From positions 1 to 17,729 of the forward strand of contig JBAWAP010000423.1 in NCBI GenBank assembly GCA_049589355.1: a stretch of DNA of 17,729 bases. The letters run 5' to 3'. A model generated the notes under the pieces. That model worked only from the letters and a program-made list of their open reading frames with translations. It had not been told where the DNA came from and ran no database searches. Position 1 is the stretch's first letter. Each line of letters begins with the position of its first letter. Shown here piece after piece: positions 4,391-11,630 of this stretch. The translations under genes and the position numbers were made by a program. The stretch is from JBAWAP01 sp049589355. GTDB lineage: Bacteria > Chloroflexota > Anaerolineae > VGOG01.

Positions 4391-7357
4391 TCAAAAGTGC
4401 TCCCCTGCTCCCTCGCTCCCCTGCCTGTCCTGAGCTTCGTCGAAGGGCTCCCTCGCTCCCCTGCTCCCTTGCCCCTCTGCTCCCCTGCTCCCCTGCAACC
4501 TATCCCACAGCCACTGGCCCAGCACATAGCCCAGTGGTAGCAAACCGAAGAGCAGACACATCAAAAGGGCTCCCCAGTCTGGTGAGAGCTGGCGAAACAA
4601 CCCCGCCCCCGGCAGGTTCAACCCATAGAGGCTATAGCCTGCCAGCCCCCCCACCAAACTCAGCAAGAAGAACCTCAATCGCCGCGATAGAGAATGGCCG
4701 TCATTGCGCTGCACCAAATAGTTCGCGCCTCCAACCACCGCGCTGCCCAGCACGGCCAGCAGAAAATCGCCCATATCCACTCGACGCCTTGTTCCCTTGC
4801 TCCCTTGCTCCCCTGGAGGAGTCTCAGTCGGTGTGGTCGTCGGGGTTGGTCCAGGGGTGAAGGTGGGCGGAAAGGTAGGCGTGGAGGTGGGCGTGGGAGT
4901 ATCGGTTGGTGTGGGGGTAAGTGTTGGCATGGGAGTATCGGTTGGCGTGGAAGTCGGTATCGGCGTGAAAGTCGGCGTGGGTGTGTCCGTGGGGGGAGGC
5001 ATCACAGTAGCGATGGTGGCCGGCTCATCGCCCTGGATGATCACCTTCAATGTGTTAGATGTTCGGGCCGGATCGCTGGTCACCGTGATATTTAACTCCC
5101 CAGTCTTCTCCAACTTAATGGTCGTCTCCGCTACCCCGCCCACTGTGGTCACGTAATGGGGGGGCGATTCCACCGATTCGGCTGGATAGAGGAGGCGGAA
5201 TACCACCGGCGTGCCATCGGGCACCTGATGGCCGTTCCTATCCAAGATGACGCTGGTTCGCACCCGCAAGGTGTCCCCTACATTGAGGTCAATAGGTGTA
5301 GGTGTTCCTTCTTGCTTGACGAGCATGGCAGGTGGTATGATCTCGATGATCTGATTGGGGTCGGGCTCCGTTTGCGAGATCAGGTTGTACTTTATCCCCT
5401 CCACACTGACTGGGGAGATCCCCAGGGGCATGAACTCCTGGAAGAGCGCCCGCACCGAGGCCTCGACGAAAGGCTCGACCTTGCTGTAAATGCCGTAATA
5501 GGCCGTCAACTTGCTGATCTCGGTGCTGTCCAGGTAGTAGGGCGCGTTGTAAGCCAGCACCACCACCTTCTTGCCAGGCAGAACGTCGGGGCGCAGTTTC
5601 AACAGGGATTTCACGGCGTCGGACTTAGGGTAATCCTCAAGGTTGAGGTCCAGCATGGCAAAGATGAGCCAGTCAGCCTCACGCACCAGGCCCTCGACGT
5701 CCACCCCGGGAACTGCCCCCTCGGCCAGGAATTGTTTCAATTGACTGAAAGTCAAACTGTTGATACGGGATGGATCCACCTGCCCAATGGCCTCGGGCCC
5801 ATAGAGCTGGAGGATGGTTCTCTGCAAGGCATCGGACTCGATGAAAGGAAATGGCTCACAGGCAGGACAATCGCTTGCCTGCCGGTCTGCGGTAAAGATA
5901 AGAATATCGTCGTCAATAAGGGGGGGGCTGGGCAGCCTATCAGCCAACTCCTCTGGCCCAGGGTAGATAAGAGTAATAGCCTCCTGAGCGACCTGACGGA
6001 CATTCTCTCTCCCCTGCCCCACCACCTCTGGCAAGCGATCCACATCTACTTGAACCGCTTCCAGGGAGAAATCTGGGTATAGCCGATGTTTGAGGCTCAG
6101 AATGCGCCGCAGAGCCTCATTGACCCGGGCCTGGAAATTGGGATCGCTGAGGTATTTGTCGCGGAAGAACTGAATGGTGACCTTAATATTCTCCAACTGC
6201 TCCGGCCAACTATCAGTTAAGGCAAACTGAGAGAGCACAAGGATATCGTTGCCGGCCAGGAAAGCCTCTTGAGCTATGCGCTTGTGGGGGAAGGTTAGCA
6301 ATTGAGGATCGTAGTACTTGCGCACCGCCGGGACGCCCAAAGCATCGCTGACCATCAACCCTCCCTCACTGCGCCAGGGCTCGAATTCGGGCAAAGCCAT
6401 GAGGGCTTGGAGCGCCTGGGGGTCGAAGCTGATGGGCCGGGTGAGCTGGCGGATGTTGCCCTGAAAACCTCTGTAGCGAATGTGAGAGGTCATCAGGGCA
6501 TCAGCCACAGCCTGAGAGTCGTCTTCTTTGAGTTGGGTGACGGCAAAAAAGGGAGCCAACTCGATCTTGCGCAGCTCTTGGAGTGACTTCTGCACCGTAG
6601 CCACTTCCTCGTCGGCTCGGCGATCACTGCCCCCGTGGCCGGGGAAGTGCTTGGCCACGACACCTACCCTGCCTTCGCTCCCTATATGCACTCCCCGGAT
6701 GTAGGCCTGGCCGAACTTGCCCACCCAATAGGGATCGCCTCCGAAGACCCGCGTGCCGAGGTCTCCCTTGAGGCCGGGCCGCGGGTTGTCCAGCACGTCC
6801 AGTGAAGGGCCCAGGAGCATGTTGATGCCCATAGCGCTTAGCTCCCGTCCCACGATCTCGCCGATTTTCTCGGCGTTCTTCACGTTCCAGGTGGCACCCA
6901 GGGCCATGTTGTTAGGCACCTCTGTTACACCGGAGGTGATCTGGGTATAGGGAACGCCATCCCCCTCCTGGGTGATCGCAATGAACAGAGGAACTGAGGT
7001 TGTGGTACCAGTTAAGGGTTGACTGAAGGCGAGGGCCTGAAGGCCATTAGTAAGCTCGGCCACCTGGAGTGGCGTGCCCTCTCCGTTGGTGAAGTTACCG
7101 TTGCCAGCCAGAAGCACCACTCCGCCCACCCGGTAGTCCCTGATGAGCTCAGCGACGTCCGACTCAGGGCCGAGATCGCTGCCAGCAAAGGTGACCAAGA
7201 ACAACTGGCCTACCTTTTCTTCCACCGACATGCCATCTATGAGCCCCTGAATATAATCACTCTCACTTTGGGCTTCCAAAGAGATCGGCAAGAGCAGGGA
7301 AAGCAAAATAGTCCCCAATATCGTTAGCGATAGACTGCAAGACAAACTCCGTCTCAT
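4391..7357 (-). CDS. Secreted, membrane-anchored glycoside hydrolase family 3 enzyme
   Basis: A 988-residue exported enzyme. In order: a signal peptide or signal anchor (1-30, hydrophobic core LTILGTILLSLLLPI, possible cut after LEAQ); a GH3 catalytic part (about 33-430) with KHFPGHGG (236-243) and the probable nucleophile D338 in GLMVSDALGV; a second, less conserved GH3-like domain to about 650; an Ig-like beta domain (about 685-776); a Thr-Pro linker (788-847); and three membrane segments (about 863-881, 894-913, 928-950). Family members act as beta-N-acetylhexosaminidases or beta-glucosidases. The loop after KHFPGHG reads GSDRRADEE and lacks the Asp-x-His dyad of NagZ, so the acid/base and substrate are uncertain. 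ATG 7357 is chosen because GGAG lies seven bases upstream and the signal peptide starts there. Residues 956-988 (including PFDEAQDRQ) are translated from a dispersed repeat. The gene is divergent from the GH4 gene. Confidence 0.88.
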   Translation of the reverse strand: MRRSLSCSLSLTILGTILLSLLLPISLEAQSESDYIQGLIDGMSVEEKVGQLFLVTFAGSDLGPESDVAELIRDYRVGGVVLLAGNGNFTNGEGTPLQVAELTNGLQALAFSQPLTGTTTSVPLFIAITQEGDGVPYTQITSGVTEVPNNMALGATWNVKNAEKIGEIVGRELSAMGINMLLGPSLDVLDNPRPGLKGDLGTRVFGGDPYWVGKFGQAYIRGVHIGSEGRVGVVAKHFPGHGGSDRRADEEVATVQKSLQELRKIELAPFFAVTQLKEDDSQAVADALMTSHIRYRGFQGNIRQLTRPISFDPQALQALMALPEFEPWRSEGGLMVSDALGVPAVRKYYDPQLLTFPHKRIAQEAFLAGNDILVLSQFALTDSWPEQLENIKVTIQFFRDKYLSDPNFQARVNEALRRILSLKHRLYPDFSLEAVQVDVDRLPEVVGQGRENVRQVAQEAITLIYPGPEELADRLPSPPLIDDDILIFTADRQASDCPACEPFPFIESDALQRTILQLYGPEAIGQVDPSRINSLTFSQLKQFLAEGAVPGVDVEGLVREADWLIFAMLDLNLEDYPKSDAVKSLLKLRPDVLPGKKVVVLAYNAPYYLDSTEISKLTAYYGIYSKVEPFVEASVRALFQEFMPLGISPVSVEGIKYNLISQTEPDPNQIIEIIPPAMLVKQEGTPTPIDLNVGDTLRVRTSVILDRNGHQVPDGTPVVFRLLYPAESVESPPHYVTTVGGVAETTIKLEKTGELNITVTSDPARTSNTLKVIIQGDEPATIATVMPPPTDTPTPTFTPIPTSTPTDTPMPTLTPTPTDTPTPTSTPTFPPTFTPGPTPTTTPTETPPGEQGSKGTRRRVDMGDFLLAVLGSAVVGGANYLVQRNDGHSLSRRLRFFLLSLVGGLAGYSLYGLNLPGAGLFRQLSPDWGALLMCLLFGLLPLGYVLGQWLWDRLQGSRGAEGQGSRGAREPFDEAQDRQGSEGAGEHF
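4399..4496. repeat. G-rich GGGGAGCA array with an embedded palindromic element, encoding the GH3 tail
   Basis: Read on the minus strand this is a run of GGGGAGCA/GGGAGC units, interrupted at 4424-4450 by a different motif (CCCTTCGACGAAGCTCAGG on the minus strand, translated as PFDEAQDR). It is translated as the last 31 or so residues of the GH3 protein. The coding strand has many G-runs and could form G-quadruplexes in the mRNA. Confidence 0.85.
4787..4816. repeat. Short second copy of the G-rich array inside the GH3 gene
   Basis: The minus strand reads CCAGGGGAGCAAGGGAGCAA and continues in the same pattern. It encodes residues 848-857 (GEQGSKGTRR), between the Thr-Pro linker and the first C-terminal membrane segment. 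It is the same unit type as the array at 4399-4496. Confidence 0.7.
4817..4996. repeat. Low-complexity sequence encoding the Thr-Pro linker of GH3
   Basis: Codons for residues 788-847 (PTDTPTPTFTP type) give a degenerate GT/GGG-rich repeat on the plus strand. Near-identical sub-repeats such as TGGGAGTATCGGTTGG occur twice. This is a wall- or surface-spanning linker type common in Chloroflexota extracellular proteins (known pattern), not a CRISPR. Confidence 0.85.
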
Positions 7358-7399
7358 CAACACTCTCCACGCTGATAGATGCTCTGTGTGTCTACTATA

Positions 7400-7428
7400 A
7401 GTATACCCCTTTAAAGCCAAACCGTCAA
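7400..7428 (-). promoter_or_regulatory. Sigma-70-type promoter for the GH3 gene
   Basis: On the minus strand TTGACG (7423-7428) is separated by exactly 17 bases from TATACT (7400-7405). Each box differs from consensus at one position. Transcription would start near 7393, about 36 bases before ATG 7357, and the leader includes the GGAG ribosome binding site. Confidence 0.65.
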
Positions 7429-7454
7429 ACATGTACAGAGGGTTCTCATCGTTT

Positions 7455-7484
7455 CTGGCAAATCTCTCCCCCACGTGGTATAAT
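7455..7484 (+). promoter_or_regulatory. Extended -10 promoter for the GH4 gene
   Basis: A perfect extended -10, TGGTATAAT (7476-7484), has a partial -35, CTGGCA (7455-7460), 18 bases upstream. Transcription would start near 7491, about 30 bases before ATG 7521. The -35 boxes of this and the divergent GH3 promoter are 26 bases apart, enough room for a shared regulator site. ACATGT at 7429-7434 is the only small palindrome seen there. Confidence 0.65.
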
Positions 7485-7520
7485 TACAGCCACACCACAG
7501 TACGGAAAGGAAACAAGTCC

Positions 7521-8909
7521 ATGCCTGTCACCAAGATCGTCGTCATCGGCGCGGGCAGCGCCAGCTTTGGCCTGAGCACGCTGGCCACTATCATGCGCAG
7601 CCAGGCCCTGCGCGGCAGCACACTGGGCCTGGTGGACATAGATTGCAAAGGCCTGAAGACCATGTCCGCTCTGGGGGTACGGATGAACCACGAATGGGAT
7701 GCCCACATGACCATCGAGTCCTCGACCGAGCGCACTGACTTGCTGTCGGGGGGCGATTTCGTCATCCTGTCCATCGAGGCAGGCCCCCGCGAGAAGTTGT
7801 GGCGGCAAGACTGGGAGATCCCTCTGCGGCACGGCCTGCGCCAACCTTACGCCGAGAACGGCGGCCCCGGTGGGTTCGCCCACGCAGCGCGCAACATCCC
7901 CATCCTGCTGGCGGTTGCCCAGGATATGGAGCGTCTCTGCCCCGATGCCTGGCTTATCAACTTTACCAATCCGGTGCCCCGCCTCTGCTTAGCCGCCACC
8001 CGCTACACCCGGGTCAAAACCGTTGGGCTGTGCCACCAGCTCCACGTGGCCCACCTCATCGCCTTCGCTGTGCTGGCCGAACGGTGGGGCATCCAGGTGC
8101 CTCCCGACCTGGATACTCACCCTGACCCGGCGCACCTCCAGGATAGAGCGCCGTGGGTCGTCCTGGCCTACGAGAAAGTGGACGTCAAGGCCGTGGGGCT
8201 CAATCACTTTATCTGGATCGTGGACATTCGCGACAAGGCCACCGGCGAAGACCTCTACCCCCTGTTCCGCCAGCGGTATCGCACCTACCGCCCCGACTTT
8301 GAGCCCCTGACCCGCAAGATGTTCGAGGTTTTTGGGCTCTGCCCCGGCCCTGGTGACTGTCACCTGTGCGAATACCTGCCCTGGGGCCATGACCCCCAGA
8401 CGAAACCGTGGGAAACCTACAACCTGCGCTTGTACGACTGGGCTGCCGCCGAGAAGGAGCGCCAAGATCGTGCGCGGTTGGCCGCCGCCATGGCTGACGA
8501 GGAGCAGCCCATTGACGGGTTGCGCCAGGTGCATAGCGAGGGAGCCGTGGAATTGATCGAGGCCATCGCCGGCAATACCAATGCTTACATCCCCACCGTC
8601 AACATCCCCAACCAGGGCTACATTCCCAATCTGCCCGACGGGACTATCGTCGAAGTGCCGGCCATAGCCAACGGCGCGGGCATCCACGGCCTGGGGCTGG
8701 ACCCGTTCCCGGAACCCATCGCCGAGCTGTGTCGCCGCGAAGCTGCCCTGGCCGGGCTGGTGGTGGATGCCGCCGTGACTGGCAGCCGGGAGTTGGCCTT
8801 GCAAGCGCTGCTGCTCGATCCAATGATCAGCGACTTCGACCAGGCAGAAGGCACCCTGAAGGATTACCTGGAAGCGTATGCCGAATGGCTGCCGCAGTTT
8901 CAGGAGTAA
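7521..8909 (+). CDS. Glycoside hydrolase family 4 (NAD- and metal-dependent alpha-glycosidase)
   Basis: A 462-residue cytoplasmic enzyme of the usual GH4 length. GH4 enzymes cleave glycosides by a redox-elimination route using NAD and a divalent metal. Residues 5-45 form the Rossmann start with GAGSASF (10-16) and the acidic strand end LVDID (37-41). N147-F-T-N150-P is the substrate-binding signature. C171 (GLCHQ) and H229 (GLNHF) match the metal ligands Cys174 and His203 of the family. The sequence is of the alpha-glucosidase / alpha-galacturonidase branch rather than the phospho-glycosidase branch (tentative); no PTS gene is nearby, which fits an unphosphorylated substrate. ATG 7521 is preceded by AGGA at a nine-base spacing and begins directly with the Rossmann strand. 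The 3' end overlaps the facing UROD-fold gene by 10 bases. Confidence 0.9.
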   Translation: MPVTKIVVIGAGSASFGLSTLATIMRSQALRGSTLGLVDIDCKGLKTMSALGVRMNHEWDAHMTIESSTERTDLLSGGDFVILSIEAGPREKLWRQDWEIPLRHGLRQPYAENGGPGGFAHAARNIPILLAVAQDMERLCPDAWLINFTNPVPRLCLAATRYTRVKTVGLCHQLHVAHLIAFAVLAERWGIQVPPDLDTHPDPAHLQDRAPWVVLAYEKVDVKAVGLNHFIWIVDIRDKATGEDLYPLFRQRYRTYRPDFEPLTRKMFEVFGLCPGPGDCHLCEYLPWGHDPQTKPWETYNLRLYDWAAAEKERQDRARLAAAMADEEQPIDGLRQVHSEGAVELIEAIAGNTNAYIPTVNIPNQGYIPNLPDGTIVEVPAIANGAGIHGLGLDPFPEPIAELCRREAALAGLVVDAAVTGSRELALQALLLDPMISDFDQAEGTLKDYLEAYAEWLPQFQE

Positions 8910-10090
8910 CAGTAGTGGCAGGCTGTCTCCAGCATGGCTACGATGTTCTCTGGAGGGACATCGGCCTGGACGTTATGGACCTGGTTGAAGACATACCCAC
9001 CCCCAGGGGCGAAGATGTCCAGGAGCCCCTTCACCTCCGCTGCTACCTCCTGCGGGGTGCCACGGGGGAGGGTGTGTTGCGTGTCGCATCCACCGCCCCA
9101 GAAGGTGAGCTCCGCCCCGAACTCTCGCTTCAACCGCACGGGATCCATCCCCGTGGCCGAGATCTGCACCGGGTTAAGGATCTGAATCCCGGCCTCAATG
9201 AGGTCGGGGATCAGGGGGTAGATGGCGCCGCAGGAATGGAGGAAGACGTAGACCTCCGGGTAGTGCTGGCGGACGTAGCCGTAGATGCGGCTATGGCAGG
9301 GTTTGATCCAGCGGCGGTATGTCTGAGGGGAGATCTGAAGCGCGTGTTGGGTGCCTAAATCATCCCCCATAACGATGATCTGGATGTAGGGAGCAACGGC
9401 GTCCAGGTAGCGGGCCAGGTTGGCGAGGTGAACCTCGGTCAGCTTTTCTAAGAAAGCCTCCAGGAAGGGACCTCCCCGAGCCACGTCAACCATAAACTGC
9501 TCCCAGCCGCGCAAGTCCTGCCCCGCTTCCAGGACGCTCCCCCCGAAGTGCCCCATGATGGCGTAATCGGTATTCTCGTAGAGATAGCGAGCCCGGTCGC
9601 GGAGGAGGATCAGCTCGTCGTCGCTGTAGCCCCGCGGGGTGAGGTGTTCCAGGTGGGCCGGGGTGGTGGCCTCAGCCAGGGGATGGTAGATGCGATAGAA
9701 GTAGTGGCTGCTGGAGGGACGGTAGCGCACCCGGCGGCCGTCCTCAAGCTGGTAGACCGACCCATCGGGCGCTATCTCGGTGGTGAAATCAGCCACTATG
9801 CGAGCCGGGTAGCCGTCGGGGAGGGTGTATGGTTGCCAGCCCCGCAGTTGATCCAGGTCCAGCGGCACTACATCCACGCCGAAGAGGTCCAAAATAGGGG
9901 GCTCCACCACCGCCAGTTGCTGGCCGGTATCATAGACGTAGATGTCTCCCTCCGTGATCCCCAGGTGCTCCTTGAGCCGCCGATAGGCCAGAGCGGTGAT
10001 CCCGGTAGAGCGCATGGCGCCCAGGTCAATAGGCACGCGGTCGGGCACTTCGTGATGAAGAGCCGCCATCACCCGTTCTCGTGCGTTCAT
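8900..10090 (-). CDS. UROD-fold methyltransferase-like protein with intact zinc site
   Basis: A 396-residue member of the uroporphyrinogen decarboxylase superfamily (PF01208 type), opening MNARERVMAALHHEVPDRVPID as in the MtaA/CmuA side of the family. It keeps the zinc ligands of the corrinoid-dependent methyltransferases: H285-x-C287 in FLHSCGAI and C335 in GGGCDTQHTLP. A true haem-pathway decarboxylase is unlikely for this reason and because no haem gene is near. In the established members the zinc activates a thiol to accept or give a methyl group via a corrinoid protein; no corrinoid protein is in this window. The start ATG 10090 overlaps the stop of the upstream PHP gene as ATGA, with GGAGG four bases before it, so translation is coupled. 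The stop lies inside the end of the GH4 gene on the other strand. Possible role: transfer of a methyl or similar group from a modified sugar (inference). Confidence 0.82.
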   Translation of the reverse strand: MNARERVMAALHHEVPDRVPIDLGAMRSTGITALAYRRLKEHLGITEGDIYVYDTGQQLAVVEPPILDLFGVDVVPLDLDQLRGWQPYTLPDGYPARIVADFTTEIAPDGSVYQLEDGRRVRYRPSSSHYFYRIYHPLAEATTPAHLEHLTPRGYSDDELILLRDRARYLYENTDYAIMGHFGGSVLEAGQDLRGWEQFMVDVARGGPFLEAFLEKLTEVHLANLARYLDAVAPYIQIIVMGDDLGTQHALQISPQTYRRWIKPCHSRIYGYVRQHYPEVYVFLHSCGAIYPLIPDLIEAGIQILNPVQISATGMDPVRLKREFGAELTFWGGGCDTQHTLPRGTPQEVAAEVKGLLDIFAPGGGYVFNQVHNVQADVPPENIVAMLETACHYCYS

Positions 10091-11556
10091 CCATCCTCCC
10101 CTGGCGTGGCGATGGTCACGTAGATGGGATTCGACAGGGCTCGCCTGACCAGTGCTGCCGGATTGTGGGCTACCTCCCCCTCGCCTGGCTCAACCAACTC
10201 CAGCCGGTAGAAGGTGGCACCCTTCGGCCGGGCCTGCCAGCGGTGGGTGAACTCATCGCTCTCGACAGGAACACTTTTCACCCCCTCGCCAGATACAATC
10301 CTCAGCACCAGTCCCCTGCCACCGACCACCTGGGCGCGTAGCGTCACGGATCGTCCGGCGGCAATGACCACCTCATCCCCCATCATGACTTCGCACACCC
10401 CATCCCCATCGGTGTCGGCGGCCAGATACAGCTCTGGCCCCTGCGGATCGGCCGAGATGAAGACGTGCCCTGCCTGGATGCCACCCAGGATGCCCGCCGC
10501 CGAAAGCTCGCCGGCGTAGACCCAGGTTGTCGGCGTGCCGAGGTCATACTGGCTGGTCTCTCCGGTAAAGGGTGCCACGTGTTTGTCACTTCCTCCTACG
10601 GCCGCCACTCGCCGCCCCCGCCGAAGCAGGCTGTCCCAGAAGTCCAGCGATTGATGGTTGTTCGCTGCCCAGAGGCCCTGCCACGCCTCCACACAATCGA
10701 AGGGCAGGCTTCGCCCTGAGGCTCTGCCCGAAGGGTCGGGACTGTACTCCCAGGCTGGGCCGTTATCCTTGGGATGGTTGACGGAGAACAGCCCGCCACT
10801 GGCGTGCACGGCGTCAATGATCCGGGCCATCGTGGCACTGTCACGACAGCGGAACTCCTGCCAGCCGTGGGCGCCCCACGCATTGGCGTGGCCATAGTAG
10901 GTGGTAATCTCCTGGCCGGGGATGAGCAACAGGTCGTCGCCACCGGCCGCCGCCAGGTGCGCCCAATGGCTGACCGTGTTGTGGTCAGTCACGGCCACAA
11001 AATCGAGTCCCCGCGCTCGGGCTGCCGCCGTCAGGTCAGCGACAGACCCAGATGCATCCGAGTGGTGGGTATGACTCTGAAGATCCCCCCGATACCACTG
11101 GAGCCCACAAGATACCGCCCCTCCTCTCCCCTGCTCTTCTGCCCCCCTGCTCCCACGCTCCTCTGAAAGGGCGATCTCGACGCGGTAGTGGCAGCCCTCC
11201 GGCACAATGTGGTAGAGCCCCAGGATGACGTGCCAGGTGCCTGGGTAGATGGGGCCGGGCAGGTAGCCTGGGGTGGCGTCCGTTAGTCCGATGGTGAATT
11301 CGGAGCGGTCGCTCCCGCTCCAGCCACGGAAGCCCTGCCCCCGGAACACCGTCGCGCCGCGCGGATCAAACACCCCGATGTCCACGACGTTGCCGCTGCC
11401 TTCCGGCAGCGCGGCACTGACCCGATGGGTGTAGGTGTAGCAGACGTCCAGCCGGCCGACGCCTGGCGGCACCTCGAAAGGCAAGAGAAGATAGTCGTCG
11501 GCCGCTTTGTCAGCCGGGGTGATGCTGCCTGTCAGCGTACGGGATAGTTCCACCAT
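10087..11556 (-). CDS. CehA/McbA-type PHP metallohydrolase with repeat insertions
   Basis: A 489-residue protein. Residues 1-130 form a beta-sandwich N-terminal region (ADDYLLLPFEVPPGVGRLDVCY and YPGTWHVILGLYH, as in family members). Residues 152-400 form the PHP domain with H162-x-H164 (LQSHTHHSD), D191-H192 (VTDHN), E216 (GQE), H223, H261 (VNHP) and D324-x-H326 (GSDKHVAP). The family hydrolyses esters or phosphoesters with metal ions; the substrate here is unknown. The start ATG 11556 is fixed by AAGGAG seven bases upstream. Two insertions look foreign: residues 133-150 (ERGSRGAEEQGRGG) come from the G-rich array and fall in the linker between the two domains, and residues 274-287 (DPSGRASGRSLPFD) come from a palindromic element in a loop. 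Both keep the frame. The stop overlaps the next gene by four bases. Confidence 0.85.
   Translation of the reverse strand: MVELSRTLTGSITPADKAADDYLLLPFEVPPGVGRLDVCYTYTHRVSAALPEGSGNVVDIGVFDPRGATVFRGQGFRGWSGSDRSEFTIGLTDATPGYLPGPIYPGTWHVILGLYHIVPEGCHYRVEIALSEERGSRGAEEQGRGGAVSCGLQWYRGDLQSHTHHSDASGSVADLTAAARARGLDFVAVTDHNTVSHWAHLAAAGGDDLLLIPGQEITTYYGHANAWGAHGWQEFRCRDSATMARIIDAVHASGGLFSVNHPKDNGPAWEYSPDPSGRASGRSLPFDCVEAWQGLWAANNHQSLDFWDSLLRRGRRVAAVGGSDKHVAPFTGETSQYDLGTPTTWVYAGELSAAGILGGIQAGHVFISADPQGPELYLAADTDGDGVCEVMMGDEVVIAAGRSVTLRAQVVGGRGLVLRIVSGEGVKSVPVESDEFTHRWQARPKGATFYRLELVEPGEGEVAHNPAALVRRALSNPIYVTIATPGEDG
10697..10739. repeat. Palindromic REP-like element inside the PHP metallohydrolase gene
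   Basis: TCGAAGGGCAGGCTTCGCCC is followed by TGAGGCTCTGCCCGAAGGG. GGGCAG and CTGCCC form the outer arms and GAAGGG recurs at both ends. It shares the CTGAG and CGAAGGG blocks with the element at 4424-4450. It is translated as residues 274-287. Confidence 0.65.
11121..11164. repeat. G-rich array copy inside the PHP metallohydrolase gene
   Basis: The minus strand reads GTGGGAGCAGGGGGGCAGAA then GAGCAGGGGAGAGGAG. This is the GGGAGCA unit of 4399-4496. It encodes residues about 131-145, between the beta-sandwich and PHP domains. Confidence 0.75.
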
Positions 11557-11563
11557 AGAAGAA

Positions 11564-11569
11564 CTCCTT
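11564..11569 (-). promoter_or_regulatory. Shine-Dalgarno AAGGAG deciding the start of the PHP metallohydrolase
   Basis: AAGGAG on the minus strand lies seven bases before ATG 11556. The frame stays open upstream to 11634, but that extension would translate the hairpin repeat and has no such site. Confidence 0.75.
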
Positions 11570-11588
11570 ATGAGAACTGGGGGACGCA

Positions 11589-11630
11589 GTAGCGACTTTA
11601 GTCGCCAGGAACGGCTAAAGCCGTCACTAC
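11589..11630. repeat. Twin-hairpin repeat over the GH38 stop codon
   Basis: Two perfect five-base-pair hairpins stand side by side: GCGAC-TTTA-GTCGC (11592-11605) and ACGGC-TAAA-GCCGT (11611-11624). They are bracketed by GTAGCGAC (11589-11596) and GTCACTAC (11623-11630), which pair with one mismatch. The two loops TTTA and TAAA are complementary. The GH38 stop TAG (minus strand, 11627-11629) is in the outer arm. It fills most of the 70-base gap between GH38 and the PHP gene. Confidence 0.8.

Noticed and set aside
4219..4860. Plus-strand open frame (213 codons) from the kinase end into the G-rich array
   Set aside because: Its product is mostly translated repeat (SLPCSLAPLLPCSP) and it overlaps the kinase and GH3 genes.
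4817..4996. Regularly spaced repeats that could look like a CRISPR or minisatellite
   Set aside because: They are the codons of a Thr-Pro linker within the long GH3 reading frame; units are degenerate and there are no unique spacers.
5156..6082. Long plus-strand open frame (308 codons) opposite GH3
   Set aside because: It lies wholly antisense to the conserved GH3 coding sequence, has no recognisable domain, and is the kind of shadow frame expected in GC-rich DNA.
7989..8804. Minus-strand open frame (271 codons) opposite GH4
   Set aside because: It is antisense to well-conserved GH4 motifs, with Gly/Val-rich composition typical of a shadow frame and no domain.
8900..10090. Haem biosynthesis uroporphyrinogen decarboxylase (hemE)
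   Set aside because: The H-x-C...C zinc motif, the N-terminal sequence and the absence of any haem gene nearby fit the methyltransferase-like branch.
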